Positions 45,092-53,463 of a stretch of DNA of 64,000 nt are shown here, piece after piece. Source of the stretch: Dyadobacter fermentans DSM 18053 (lineage in GTDB: Bacteria > Bacteroidota > Bacteroidia > Cytophagales > Spirosomataceae); assembly GCF_000023125.1 (NCBI RefSeq), contig NC_013037.1, positions 5,682,501-5,746,500 on the forward strand, written 5' to 3'. The first letter of the stretch is position 1. Every line of letters begins with the position of its first letter. Below the pieces are notes generated by a model that was given only the letters and a program-made list of their open reading frames with translations, did not search any database and was not told where the DNA came from. Made by a program: the position numbers and the translations under genes.

Positions 45092-46969
45092 ATGAAATTG
45101 AGATATAAAAGTCTATTGCTCATAGCGCTGCTGGCCGGAGGACTTTCGTCATGCGATACAGAATTTCTGGATGTAACGCCGCCAACGGAAATCCCGAGCG
45201 AAGAAGCATGGAAAGACGGCGCATTGGCCGAAGGTTTTGTAACAGGTATTTATGCAGGTTTGCAACAGGGCGGTTTCAGTGAGCAAATGCTCGCGTCGCT
45301 TACCGACGAAGCTGTATTTACCCACACAGGCCGTAACATCAACACCGTGACAGAGGGCAGTTTGAGCCCTTCTAACCTCGGCTGGGTGGATGCGACCTAC
45401 GGGTGGAGCCAGATGTACCAGTTTATCCGCGCATCCAATATCGCGCTCACCAACCTGACAACGGCTACATTCGCCGACGAAACGCTGAAAGCCCGTTTGA
45501 AAGGCGAAGCCTACTTCATGCGTGCATATTACTACCAGCAGCTGGTTCGCTACTATGGCGCTGTGCCGATCATCAAGAAAGTGTATGCCCTGAACGAAGA
45601 TTATTCCGTTCCTCGTAACACTTTTGATGAATGTATCAAACAAATCGTAAGCGATGCCGACAGTGCTGCGTTGCTGCTCGACGGCAAAACGCTGGCCAAA
45701 GGCCGCGCGACGAAAGCAGCCGCATTGGCATTGAAATCACGCGTGCTGTTGTATGCAGCCAGCGATTTGTACGATGTTCCTACTGCGAAAGCGAAATCTG
45801 CCGTCCTTGCCGGTTTCTCGAATCCTGAATTCATCGGCTACGTTTCCGGCGACCGCAAGGCGCGCTGGACAGCCGCACAAGCTGCTGCAAAAGCTGCATT
45901 GGATGCGAGCGGAGGCGGTTACAAGCTGAACCTTACCGCACCCGTAACCGCGGAACAAGGTAAGATCAACTACATTTCAATGGCGATGGCCGGCGCGAGC
46001 GGTGACAAAACCCTCGACGCATCTGGAGCAAGCGAGCTGATTTTTGCCCGTTACTTTACCCCAAGCCAGAACGAAGGCGCCCGCCAGACTGGTTTGAACA
46101 ACGGTCCGAACGGTTACCACAACTGGGCGGGTAACACGCCGATCGGAACGCTGGTGGACGATTACGAAATGATGGACGGAACGAAGTTCTCATGGACCAA
46201 TCCTACTCACAAAGCCAGCCCGTACACTGGCCGCGACCCGCGTTTCTACGCCACCGTTATGTATGACGGTGCACCGTGGAAACCACGTCCTTCCGATGCG
46301 AAAGACCCTGCTAACCAGATCCAGACCGGTGCCTATGACCTGCTGGATGACAAAGGTGCGCTGTTCAACCGCAAAGGACTCGATACCCGCAGCAGCACGA
46401 TCGAAGACTGGAACGGTAGCCGTACCGGTTACTACATGCGCAAGTTCATTGATCCGAACCCTGCATTGTACGACAACACCGACCGCCAGAACATCCCATG
46501 GCCGTTCCTGCGCGTGACCGAGCTCGTATTCAACTACATCGAGGCGAGCATTGAAGTGGGTGACGAAGCCATTGCATTGGAATGGCTGAACAAAATCCGC
46601 TTCCGCGCCGGTATGCCTGCATTGAAAGTTTCAGGTGCCGCTTTGAGAGATGCTTACCGTCACGAAAAACGCATTGAAATGGCTTACGAAGAGCAACGCT
46701 ACCACGATGCACGTCGCTGGATGATCGCTTCCACTACATTGGGACGTCCATTGCAGTACATCAACGTGATCGGCAAGTTCAAGGCAGGCAAGTCGATGAA
46801 GGAACCATATCACTACGACCCAACGGTTTACGATTACACTTACACTCCGGTGGAAGAGAAATCGCACGAAAACCGCACTTGGGTGGACAAAATGTACTTC
46901 CGTCCATTCAGCCGCGATGAAATGAACCGTAACTCCAAACTGGTTAACAACCCCGGTTACGATAAATAG
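45092..46969 (+). CDS. SusD/RagB-family surface lipoprotein
   Basis: This 625-residue lipoprotein is longer than the other two SusD proteins here (479 and 499). The signal peptide MKLRYKSLLLIALLAGGLSS precedes the acceptor cysteine at residue 21. Family segments are EEAWKDGALAEGFVTGIYAG, LKGEAYFMRAYYYQQLVRYY and EKRIEMAYEEQRYHDARRWM. The extra length lies mainly in the middle and C-terminal part (TGRDPRFYATVMYDGAPWKP, THENRTW-like end region). It pairs with the preceding SusC. Confidence 0.95.
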   Translation: MKLRYKSLLLIALLAGGLSSCDTEFLDVTPPTEIPSEEAWKDGALAEGFVTGIYAGLQQGGFSEQMLASLTDEAVFTHTGRNINTVTEGSLSPSNLGWVDATYGWSQMYQFIRASNIALTNLTTATFADETLKARLKGEAYFMRAYYYQQLVRYYGAVPIIKKVYALNEDYSVPRNTFDECIKQIVSDADSAALLLDGKTLAKGRATKAAALALKSRVLLYAASDLYDVPTAKAKSAVLAGFSNPEFIGYVSGDRKARWTAAQAAAKAALDASGGGYKLNLTAPVTAEQGKINYISMAMAGASGDKTLDASGASELIFARYFTPSQNEGARQTGLNNGPNGYHNWAGNTPIGTLVDDYEMMDGTKFSWTNPTHKASPYTGRDPRFYATVMYDGAPWKPRPSDAKDPANQIQTGAYDLLDDKGALFNRKGLDTRSSTIEDWNGSRTGYYMRKFIDPNPALYDNTDRQNIPWPFLRVTELVFNYIEASIEVGDEAIALEWLNKIRFRAGMPALKVSGAALRDAYRHEKRIEMAYEEQRYHDARRWMIASTTLGRPLQYINVIGKFKAGKSMKEPYHYDPTVYDYTYTPVEEKSHENRTWVDKMYFRPFSRDEMNRNSKLVNNPGYDK

Positions 46970-46994
46970 TTATATTTTATTGACTAATTTTACT

Positions 46995-47033
46995 GAAACT
47001 ATGCCTTGGCGTACAAGGCATAGTTTCTTTTTT
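46995..47033 (+). terminator. Strong hairpin between SusD and the FG-GAP gene
   Basis: A perfect 14-bp stem (46995-47008 with 47014-47027) with loop GCGTA is followed by a T6 run. It has all features of a rho-independent terminator but lies inside an apparent gene cluster, 26 bp after the SusD stop. Confidence 0.88.
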
Positions 47034-47059
47034 ATCCTCTAAAACTCTTCATTCCTGTC

Positions 47060-50000
47060 ATGAAGCAATTATGGCCCTGGAAAGCGGGCAGCATTGTTCT
47101 GATCGCTGGACTGGTACTTTCCGGTTGTGACAAATCCTCCGATTCCACCAAAGACGAAAAGAAAGACGGCCCGGCGCTCTTCACGCTCCTGGGCCCGGAA
47201 AAGACGAAAATCGATTTCGCCAATACACTGACCGAAGGTTTAAATACCAACGTATTGATGTATGAGTATTTCTATAACGGCGGCGGCGTAGCGGTGGGCG
47301 ACCTGAATGGCGATGGCCTGGAAGACATTTACTTCACCGGGAATATGGTACCCAACAAGCTCTATCTCAACAAGGGCAGCATGGTGTTCGAGGACATTAC
47401 GGCCATTGCGCAGGTAGGCGGGCATGAGCGGCCCTGGAAAACGGGCGTTACCATGGCCGATGTGAACGGCGATGGTAAGCTGGATATTTACGTTTGCTAC
47501 TCCGGCGCGGTGTCGCCCGAGAGCCTCAAAGACCAGCTATTTATCAACAAAGGCAACAATGCTCAGGGCGTGCCGCAGTTTGAAGAAGTGGCGGAGCAAT
47601 ACGGCCTGGGCGTTTCGAGCAACAGCACACAAGCGGCATTTTTTGATTTCGATAAGGATGGGGACCTGGATATGTTCCTCCTTAACCACAACCCGAAAGC
47701 ACTCCCGATCCTCGACGAAGCGAGCACCGCCGATATTCTCAAAAAGGAAGATCCGGTAACAGGCGTAAGGCTGTTCCGCAACGACCCGCAAAACGGCGTG
47801 CCGCATTTTACAGACATTACCAAAAAAGCGGGCATCCACAGCTCGCAGCTGACCTACGGCCTCGGTATCGGCATTGCCGACATTAACCAGGACAGCTGGC
47901 AGGATATGTACATTTCCAACGACTATTCGGTCCCCGACTTTTTATATATCAACAATGGCAACGGCACGTTCACCGACGCGCTCGATGCCAGCATCGGCCA
48001 CACGTCGCATTCCTCGATGGGTAACGACATCGCCGACTTCAATAACGATGGTCTGCCCGACATTTTTACGCTCGATATGCTGCCCGAGGATAACCGCCGC
48101 CAAAAACTGCTGACGGGCCTGGACAACTATGAATTGTTTGATTTTAATGTCAAAATGGGCTTCCATCACCAGTATATGCGCAATATGCTGCAACTGAATG
48201 AAGGTATCACCAAAGGCGCCAAACACCCGGTATTCTCCGAAATAGGCCAGCTTTCGGGCGTGTCGAATACCGATTGGAGCTGGGCATCGCTCTTTGCAGA
48301 CTATGATAACGACGGCTGGAAAGACCTTTTCATCACAAACGGCAACCTCCGGGACTTCACGAATATGGACTTCGTGAAATTCATGGGCGATCATTTGAAG
48401 CGCATCGAAGGCCAGGTGAAGCGGGAAGATGTATTGCAGCTGGTGTATCAGATGCCTTCTTCCAACATGAAAAACTACCTTTTCCAGAATAAAAAAGACC
48501 TCACTTTTACCAATGTCGCCGACAGCTGGGGCTTGGGCGAAATCTCCAACTCAGGCGGAGCCGCCTATGCAGACCTTGATAACGACGGCGACCTCGACCT
48601 GATCGTCAACAATATCAATAAACCCGCATTCATTTATCAGAATGACGGGGACAAGCATTTGAAGAACAATTACCTGAAAATCAAGCTGACCGGAAGCCGC
48701 CAGAATACCCTGGGCCTGGGCGCCAAAGTGACCATTTACCAAAAAGGCCAGCACCAGTACCTCGAACAAATGCCGACGCGCGGTTACCAATCCAGCGTGT
48801 CGCCCGTGCTGCATTTCGGTCTGGGCAAGGACGCGGCCGTGGATTCGCTGGTGGTGACCTGGCTGAGCGGCATGCAGGAAAAAGTCATTAATCCCAAAGC
48901 AAACACCACACTCGCGCTTTCGGAAGCGAACGCAAAAGCAGGCCCGGGTGCCCGCAAAGGAGCGGCGCCGCTGTTTGCTCCCGTGGCTTCGCCGGTCGCA
49001 TTTAAAGGCCCGATAGTGAAACTGAACGACTTCAAGCGGCAGCCGCTGCTCATTAATCCGCTTTCATTTTCGGGGCCATGCCTGAGAAAAGGGGATGTAA
49101 ATGGCGATGGGCTGGAAGATGTATTCATCGGCGCGACGGCCGGAGAGGCTGGTAAACTGTACATCCAACAGAAAAGCGGCGCATTTACGCCCAAGCCAGT
49201 GCCGGCGTTTGAAGCCGACAAGCAAAGTGAAGATACCGACGCATTGTTTTTTGATGCCAATGGCGACGGTGCATTGGATATTTTCGTCGCCAGCGGTGGC
49301 TATGCGAGCTTCATGCCCGAAGATCCGCTGCTGCAAAGCCGCCTCTACCTGAACGACGGCAAAGGGAATTTTACCAAAGCCGCAGGTGCATTGCCCGCCA
49401 TGCTCACCAGCACGAGCTGCGTGCGCTCCGCCGATGTGAATGGCGACGGTAAGGCCGACCTTTTCGTGGGCGGTCGCGTGATTCCCGGCCGCTATCCCGA
49501 GGCGCCGCGGAGCTACCTGCTCATCAATGACGGCCAAGGCAAATTCACCGACCAAACCGCCTCCATTTCGAAGGAACTGGAACGCATCGGCCTGGTTACG
49601 GACGCTGCGTGGACGGACCTGAACGGCGACAAGAAAGCGGACCTCATATTGGTAGGAGAGTGGATGCCGGTTACGGTGCTGATCAACAACAACGGGAAGC
49701 TGGAAAACCAGACAACCACCTATTTTGACAAACCCTACAATGGCTGGTGGAACAAAATCCTTGTCGAAGACCTCAATGGCGACGGGAAGGACGACCTCGT
49801 GATCGGAAACATGGGAACCAACACCCAATGCAAAGCGAGCGACGCCGAGCCGGTGGAAATGGTTTACAAAGACTTCGACGACAACGGCTCCGTTGACCCG
49901 ATCATGAGTTTTTACATTCAGGGCAAAAGCTATCCGTACGTCACACGAGACGAGCTTCTGGATCAGATGAGCATCATGCGCACCCGTTTTCAGGATTACA

Positions 50001-50443
50001 AAAGCTACGCCGATTTGACGGTCAACGAGATTTTTACCAAAGAAGAACTCGAAGGCGCGAAAGAGCTGAAAGCCACTCACCTTCAAACAGCCTATTTTGA
50101 GCGGAACGCAAATGGCAAGTTCACCGAAAAAGCATTGCCGCTGCAAGTGCAGGTCTCTCCGGTGTACACCATTACTTCGCTGGATTACAATGCCGATGGT
50201 AAAAAAGACCTGCTGCTCTGCGGCAATGTAAGCAAAGCCCGGCTTCGTTTCGGGAAATACGATGCCAACTACGGCGTATTGCTGCAAGGCGACGGCAAGG
50301 GCGGTTTCACGTACGTCAACCAGTACAAATCGGGTTTTGCCTTGAAAGGCGATGTGCGAAGCGTGCTGCCGCTGGGAGATAAACTGCTGTTCGGAATTAA
50401 TCAACAGGAAATAAAAGCGTATCAAATTGGTAAAGTTCAGTAA
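47060..50443 (+). CDS. FG-GAP/VCBS-repeat and ASPIC/UnbV-domain lipoprotein (CRTAC1-like)
   Basis: This 1127-residue exported lipoprotein (lipobox SGC near residue 23) is a double beta-propeller-like protein. The first half has many calcium-loop repeats of the D-x-D/N-x-D-G-x-x-D type: GDLNGDGLEDIYFTGN, ADVNGDGKLDIYV, ADFNNDGLPDIFTLD, ADYDNDGWKDLFITNG and ADLDNDGDLDLIVNN. An ASPIC/UnbV domain follows (GLGAKVTIYQKGQHQYLEQM, LHFGLGKDAAVDSLVVTW), then a second set of FG-GAP repeats. Such proteins accompany SusCD pairs in Bacteroidota, but their function is unknown; surface ligand binding is likely. The downstream haloperoxidase overlaps its end. Confidence 0.9.
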   Translation: MKQLWPWKAGSIVLIAGLVLSGCDKSSDSTKDEKKDGPALFTLLGPEKTKIDFANTLTEGLNTNVLMYEYFYNGGGVAVGDLNGDGLEDIYFTGNMVPNKLYLNKGSMVFEDITAIAQVGGHERPWKTGVTMADVNGDGKLDIYVCYSGAVSPESLKDQLFINKGNNAQGVPQFEEVAEQYGLGVSSNSTQAAFFDFDKDGDLDMFLLNHNPKALPILDEASTADILKKEDPVTGVRLFRNDPQNGVPHFTDITKKAGIHSSQLTYGLGIGIADINQDSWQDMYISNDYSVPDFLYINNGNGTFTDALDASIGHTSHSSMGNDIADFNNDGLPDIFTLDMLPEDNRRQKLLTGLDNYELFDFNVKMGFHHQYMRNMLQLNEGITKGAKHPVFSEIGQLSGVSNTDWSWASLFADYDNDGWKDLFITNGNLRDFTNMDFVKFMGDHLKRIEGQVKREDVLQLVYQMPSSNMKNYLFQNKKDLTFTNVADSWGLGEISNSGGAAYADLDNDGDLDLIVNNINKPAFIYQNDGDKHLKNNYLKIKLTGSRQNTLGLGAKVTIYQKGQHQYLEQMPTRGYQSSVSPVLHFGLGKDAAVDSLVVTWLSGMQEKVINPKANTTLALSEANAKAGPGARKGAAPLFAPVASPVAFKGPIVKLNDFKRQPLLINPLSFSGPCLRKGDVNGDGLEDVFIGATAGEAGKLYIQQKSGAFTPKPVPAFEADKQSEDTDALFFDANGDGALDIFVASGGYASFMPEDPLLQSRLYLNDGKGNFTKAAGALPAMLTSTSCVRSADVNGDGKADLFVGGRVIPGRYPEAPRSYLLINDGQGKFTDQTASISKELERIGLVTDAAWTDLNGDKKADLILVGEWMPVTVLINNNGKLENQTTTYFDKPYNGWWNKILVEDLNGDGKDDLVIGNMGTNTQCKASDAEPVEMVYKDFDDNGSVDPIMSFYIQGKSYPYVTRDELLDQMSIMRTRFQDYKSYADLTVNEIFTKEELEGAKELKATHLQTAYFERNANGKFTEKALPLQVQVSPVYTITSLDYNADGKKDLLLCGNVSKARLRFGKYDANYGVLLQGDGKGGFTYVNQYKSGFALKGDVRSVLPLGDKLLFGINQQEIKAYQIGKVQ

Positions 50444-51761
50444 CCTTCTTCTGGCAATGCTACTGTCCCTGAGCTGGGCGGCTTGCACGAAAAGTGAATC
50501 TAATAAGGAAATCAGCCCGTCTGTAATCGGGCAGGTCACGTTGCAAATGACCGACGTGATGGTACACGACGTGACAAATCCGCCGCTGGGTGCGCGCTTC
50601 TATTCTTATGCCTGCCTGGCGGGATATGAAGTGGTTGCGCTTCATGACAAAGCGTACCCAAGCATGCACGGGGTCCTGAACGACTTTCCGGCGATAGAAA
50701 AGCCTCAGGTAGCAGATTATTCCTACCAGCTTGCATCGGCGCTCGCCATCCTTGAAACAGCGAAAAAAATGCAGCCTTCGGGCGCAATGCTTCAAAAGTA
50801 CCAGCAAACCCTGGTCGATTCGTGCAAGAAGAACGGTTTTACGGACGCGGTGATCGCTGGTTCGCAGGAATATGCATTGGCGATCAGCAAGCAGATTTTG
50901 AAGTATGCCAAAGCCGATCATTACAACAAGATCAGCAACTTTCCCCGGTACGAGCCGCATGGCGGGCCGGGCACATGGTATCCAACGCCTCCGGGCTACT
51001 TCCCGCCCGTGGAGCCGTATTTCAAAACGGTACGCCCGTTCACCCTCGATTCGGCAGCGCAGTTCAGGCCCGCGCCGCCCGTTGCATTCTCGGAAGCCGA
51101 AAATTCGGAGTTTTTCAAACTCATGAAGCTGAATTACGACGACGACCAGTCGGCACAGGAACACCGGGTGATCGCCGCATTCTGGGATTGCAACCCGTTT
51201 GCGCTCGAAAATAAAGGACATTTATTGGTAGGCATGAAGAAAATATCGCCGGGCGCGCACTGGATGGGCATTACCGATATTGCGTGCCTGAAAGCCAAAA
51301 CGGATTTTTCCAAAACCATGCTCATCAATACCGCTGTGGCGATCGGCCTGATGGACGGTTTCATGGCCTGCTGGGACGAAAAGTACCGAAGTAACCGTAT
51401 CCGCCCCGAAACCGCCATCCGCAAGTACATCGACCCTACCTGGAAGCCATTCCTGCAAACCCCGCCATTTCCCGAATACCTGAGCGGGCATTCGGTGATT
51501 TCCACCGCGGCGGCCGTGATCCTGACGCATTATTTCGGCGATAACTTCGCTTACACCGATACGGTCGAGGAACGCTTTAATCTGAAAGCCAGGCCATTCA
51601 AGTCGTTCATGGCTGCGGCGGAGGAATCGGGCATGTCGCGTTTTTACGGAGGCATTCATTTCATGGACGCCATCGAAAACGGCCAAAAGCAAGGCCAGCA
51701 AGTGGGCCAATGGGTGGTGCAAAAGCTTGGAAACAAAGCAGTGGCCGTGTCAGGGAAATAA
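50427..51761 (+). CDS. Vanadium-haloperoxidase/PAP2-superfamily lipoprotein, second copy
   Basis: This 444-residue lipoprotein is a homologue of the one at 39991-41349. The active-site set is intact: KYRSNRIRP, FPEYLSGHSV, and SRFYGGIHFMD. The start is unusual. The TTG at 50427 gives a proper lipoprotein leader (MVKFSNLLLAMLLSLSWAAC) and overlaps the FG-GAP gene by 17 bp, whereas the first ATG (50457) leaves a leader with no positive charge. Overlap suggests coupled translation. It shares short context strings with its homologue (GTWYPTPPGYFPP versus GTWVPTPPAY). Its 3' end overlaps the convergent patatin gene by 12 bp. Chemical activity is unproven. Confidence 0.87.
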   Translation: MVKFSNLLLAMLLSLSWAACTKSESNKEISPSVIGQVTLQMTDVMVHDVTNPPLGARFYSYACLAGYEVVALHDKAYPSMHGVLNDFPAIEKPQVADYSYQLASALAILETAKKMQPSGAMLQKYQQTLVDSCKKNGFTDAVIAGSQEYALAISKQILKYAKADHYNKISNFPRYEPHGGPGTWYPTPPGYFPPVEPYFKTVRPFTLDSAAQFRPAPPVAFSEAENSEFFKLMKLNYDDDQSAQEHRVIAAFWDCNPFALENKGHLLVGMKKISPGAHWMGITDIACLKAKTDFSKTMLINTAVAIGLMDGFMACWDEKYRSNRIRPETAIRKYIDPTWKPFLQTPPFPEYLSGHSVISTAAAVILTHYFGDNFAYTDTVEERFNLKARPFKSFMAAAEESGMSRFYGGIHFMDAIENGQKQGQQVGQWVVQKLGNKAVAVSGK

Positions 51762-52508
51762 CGTACCGGGCTGTTCAAGCAAGGTTTCGGTATAAGTATA
51801 ACCAGCCTCGAAAAGCTGATCAGCCTTCCTGAAATCGAAAATACTGAAACGGCTTAATACCGGTGGCTCAATGAGTAAATCGCATTGGGCGCACCGGGAT
51901 TTGGTTTTGGTGTGCATCGCGAGAATGAGGCTGCGGTACACGATTTCGGTTGTGCGCCGCAAAGGCCTGTCGAGGCCGAACGGATTGCAATGGCTGCCAA
52001 TGAGGTAGTCCGCCTCGCCGAGCACCGGTTCCACGGGCAGGTTGTTCAACACCCCGCCGTCCACAAGCTCGTGGCCATTGTAATGCATCGGACTGAAAAG
52101 CCCGGGAATGCAGCACGACGCCAGTACGGGCAGCGCCAGCTCACCGCTGCGAAAGCGAATCTCCTCGCCCGAGACGATGTCGGTAGCAGTCACCACGAGC
52201 GGTGTTTGGAGTATTTCAAAACTGTTTTCCGGGATGAATTTGCAGAAAACATCCTCCATTTTCCTCAAATGCAGCAACCCGCTCTTCCCGATCGCAAACC
52301 GGAAATAGGGGAAAAAACTCGTTTCACGAATAATCTTCAAAACATCCGCCGGCTCATAGCCATAAGCCAGCAAAGCCCCCACAAACGCCCCCGAACTCGT
52401 AGCGCTGATCACATCCGGCCTCACGCCCCGCTCACGCAAAGCCTGCGCCACCCCCAAATGCGCAATCCCCCGAGCCCCCCCGCCTGAAAGGATAAGAGCT
52501 GTTTTCAT
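51750..52508 (-). CDS. Patatin-like phospholipase
   Basis: This 252-residue serine lipid hydrolase has the patatin oxyanion loop LILSGGGARGIAHLGV, the nucleophile elbow ATSSGAF (Ser38; the usual first Gly is Ala), and the Asp of the catalytic dyad in HELVDGGVLNNLPV near residue 150. It is short, like bacterial RssA-type proteins, and has no signal peptide. The ATG overlaps the metallo-hydrolase stop by 4 bp, so the two are co-translated. Confidence 0.92.
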   Translation of the reverse strand: MKTALILSGGGARGIAHLGVAQALRERGVRPDVISATSSGAFVGALLAYGYEPADVLKIIRETSFFPYFRFAIGKSGLLHLRKMEDVFCKFIPENSFEILQTPLVVTATDIVSGEEIRFRSGELALPVLASCCIPGLFSPMHYNGHELVDGGVLNNLPVEPVLGEADYLIGSHCNPFGLDRPLRRTTEIVYRSLILAMHTKTKSRCAQCDLLIEPPVLSRFSIFDFRKADQLFEAGYTYTETLLEQPGTLFP

Positions 52509-53353
52509 GATGCTATGAAATCCCGTAACGCCCCCCGTTCGTGAATCCGGATTCCCTTCTCCGTTTGCTCCACCAATGCAGCTTCATAAACAGGGTCGTG
52601 CTCGAAAAAGAGGATGCATTGCTCGTCCAGGGCCTGTTGAAGGACGCGCTGTTTTTCTTCCATTGTTTGAAGCGGCCGCATGTCGTAGCTCATAATCCAG
52701 GGAATGGGGACGTGGTAGGACGAGGGGAACAGGTCTGCGCAGTAGATGATCTTCTGGTTCTTGTACTGAATTACGGGCAGCATCATTTGCTCGGTATGGC
52801 CGTCGACGTGCAGCAGGCCGATGTTTTCAAAAGGCGATTCGCCTTGCCCGATAAACCTTAGCTGCCCCGATTCTTCCAATGGAAGGATATTCTCTTTCAA
52901 AAAAGAAGCCTTTTCGCGCGGATTTGGATTGGTAGCCCATTGCCAATGCGCTTCGTTGGTCCAGTACACGGCATTCGGGAAAGTCGGGTCGAGGCGGGAG
53001 CCGTCGCGGCTGAATTGTACCGCGCCGCCTACGTGGTCGAAATGCAGGTGGGTCAGGAGCACGTCGGTGATATCGGCAGGGCTGAAACCTTTGTCCTCAA
53101 TCGAAGAAAGCAATGTGGCGTCGCCGTGCAGGTCGTAATGGCTGAAAAATTTATCGTCCTGTTTGTTACCCATGCCGGTGTCCACGAGTATCAGCTTTTC
53201 ACCGTCCTCGATCAGCAGGCAGCGCATGGCCCATGAGCAGAGGTTTTTTTCGTCGGCCGGGTTTTGTTTGTTCCAAAGCGTTTTGGGGACAACCCCGAAC
53301 ATCGCTCCGCCGTCGAGTTTGAAAAAGCCGGTATCGATGATATGGATTTTCAT
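52505..53353 (-). CDS. Metallo-beta-lactamase-fold hydrolase
   Basis: This 282-residue protein binds zinc through HxHxDH, seen in LLTHLHFDHVGGAV. Further metal ligands are likely in LLHVDGHTEQMMLPV and YCADLFPSSYHVP. The overall layout resembles AHL-lactonase-like and related hydrolases (LVDTGMGNKQDDKF, VYWTNEAHWQWA). Substrate is not clear; lactones or small esters are possible. It is the first gene of a two-gene unit with the patatin-like gene. Confidence 0.9.
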   Translation of the reverse strand: MKIHIIDTGFFKLDGGAMFGVVPKTLWNKQNPADEKNLCSWAMRCLLIEDGEKLILVDTGMGNKQDDKFFSHYDLHGDATLLSSIEDKGFSPADITDVLLTHLHFDHVGGAVQFSRDGSRLDPTFPNAVYWTNEAHWQWATNPNPREKASFLKENILPLEESGQLRFIGQGESPFENIGLLHVDGHTEQMMLPVIQYKNQKIIYCADLFPSSYHVPIPWIMSYDMRPLQTMEEKQRVLQQALDEQCILFFEHDPVYEAALVEQTEKGIRIHERGALRDFIAS

Positions 53354-53463
53354 AGGGTTTTTAGGATTTAATTCGTCTTTTTCAAAGGAATATCAACATT
53401 CTGTCGACCTAACATACCATTATTTTTTCGATCTTCCGCCCATAATTGATAACAACCCTAACT

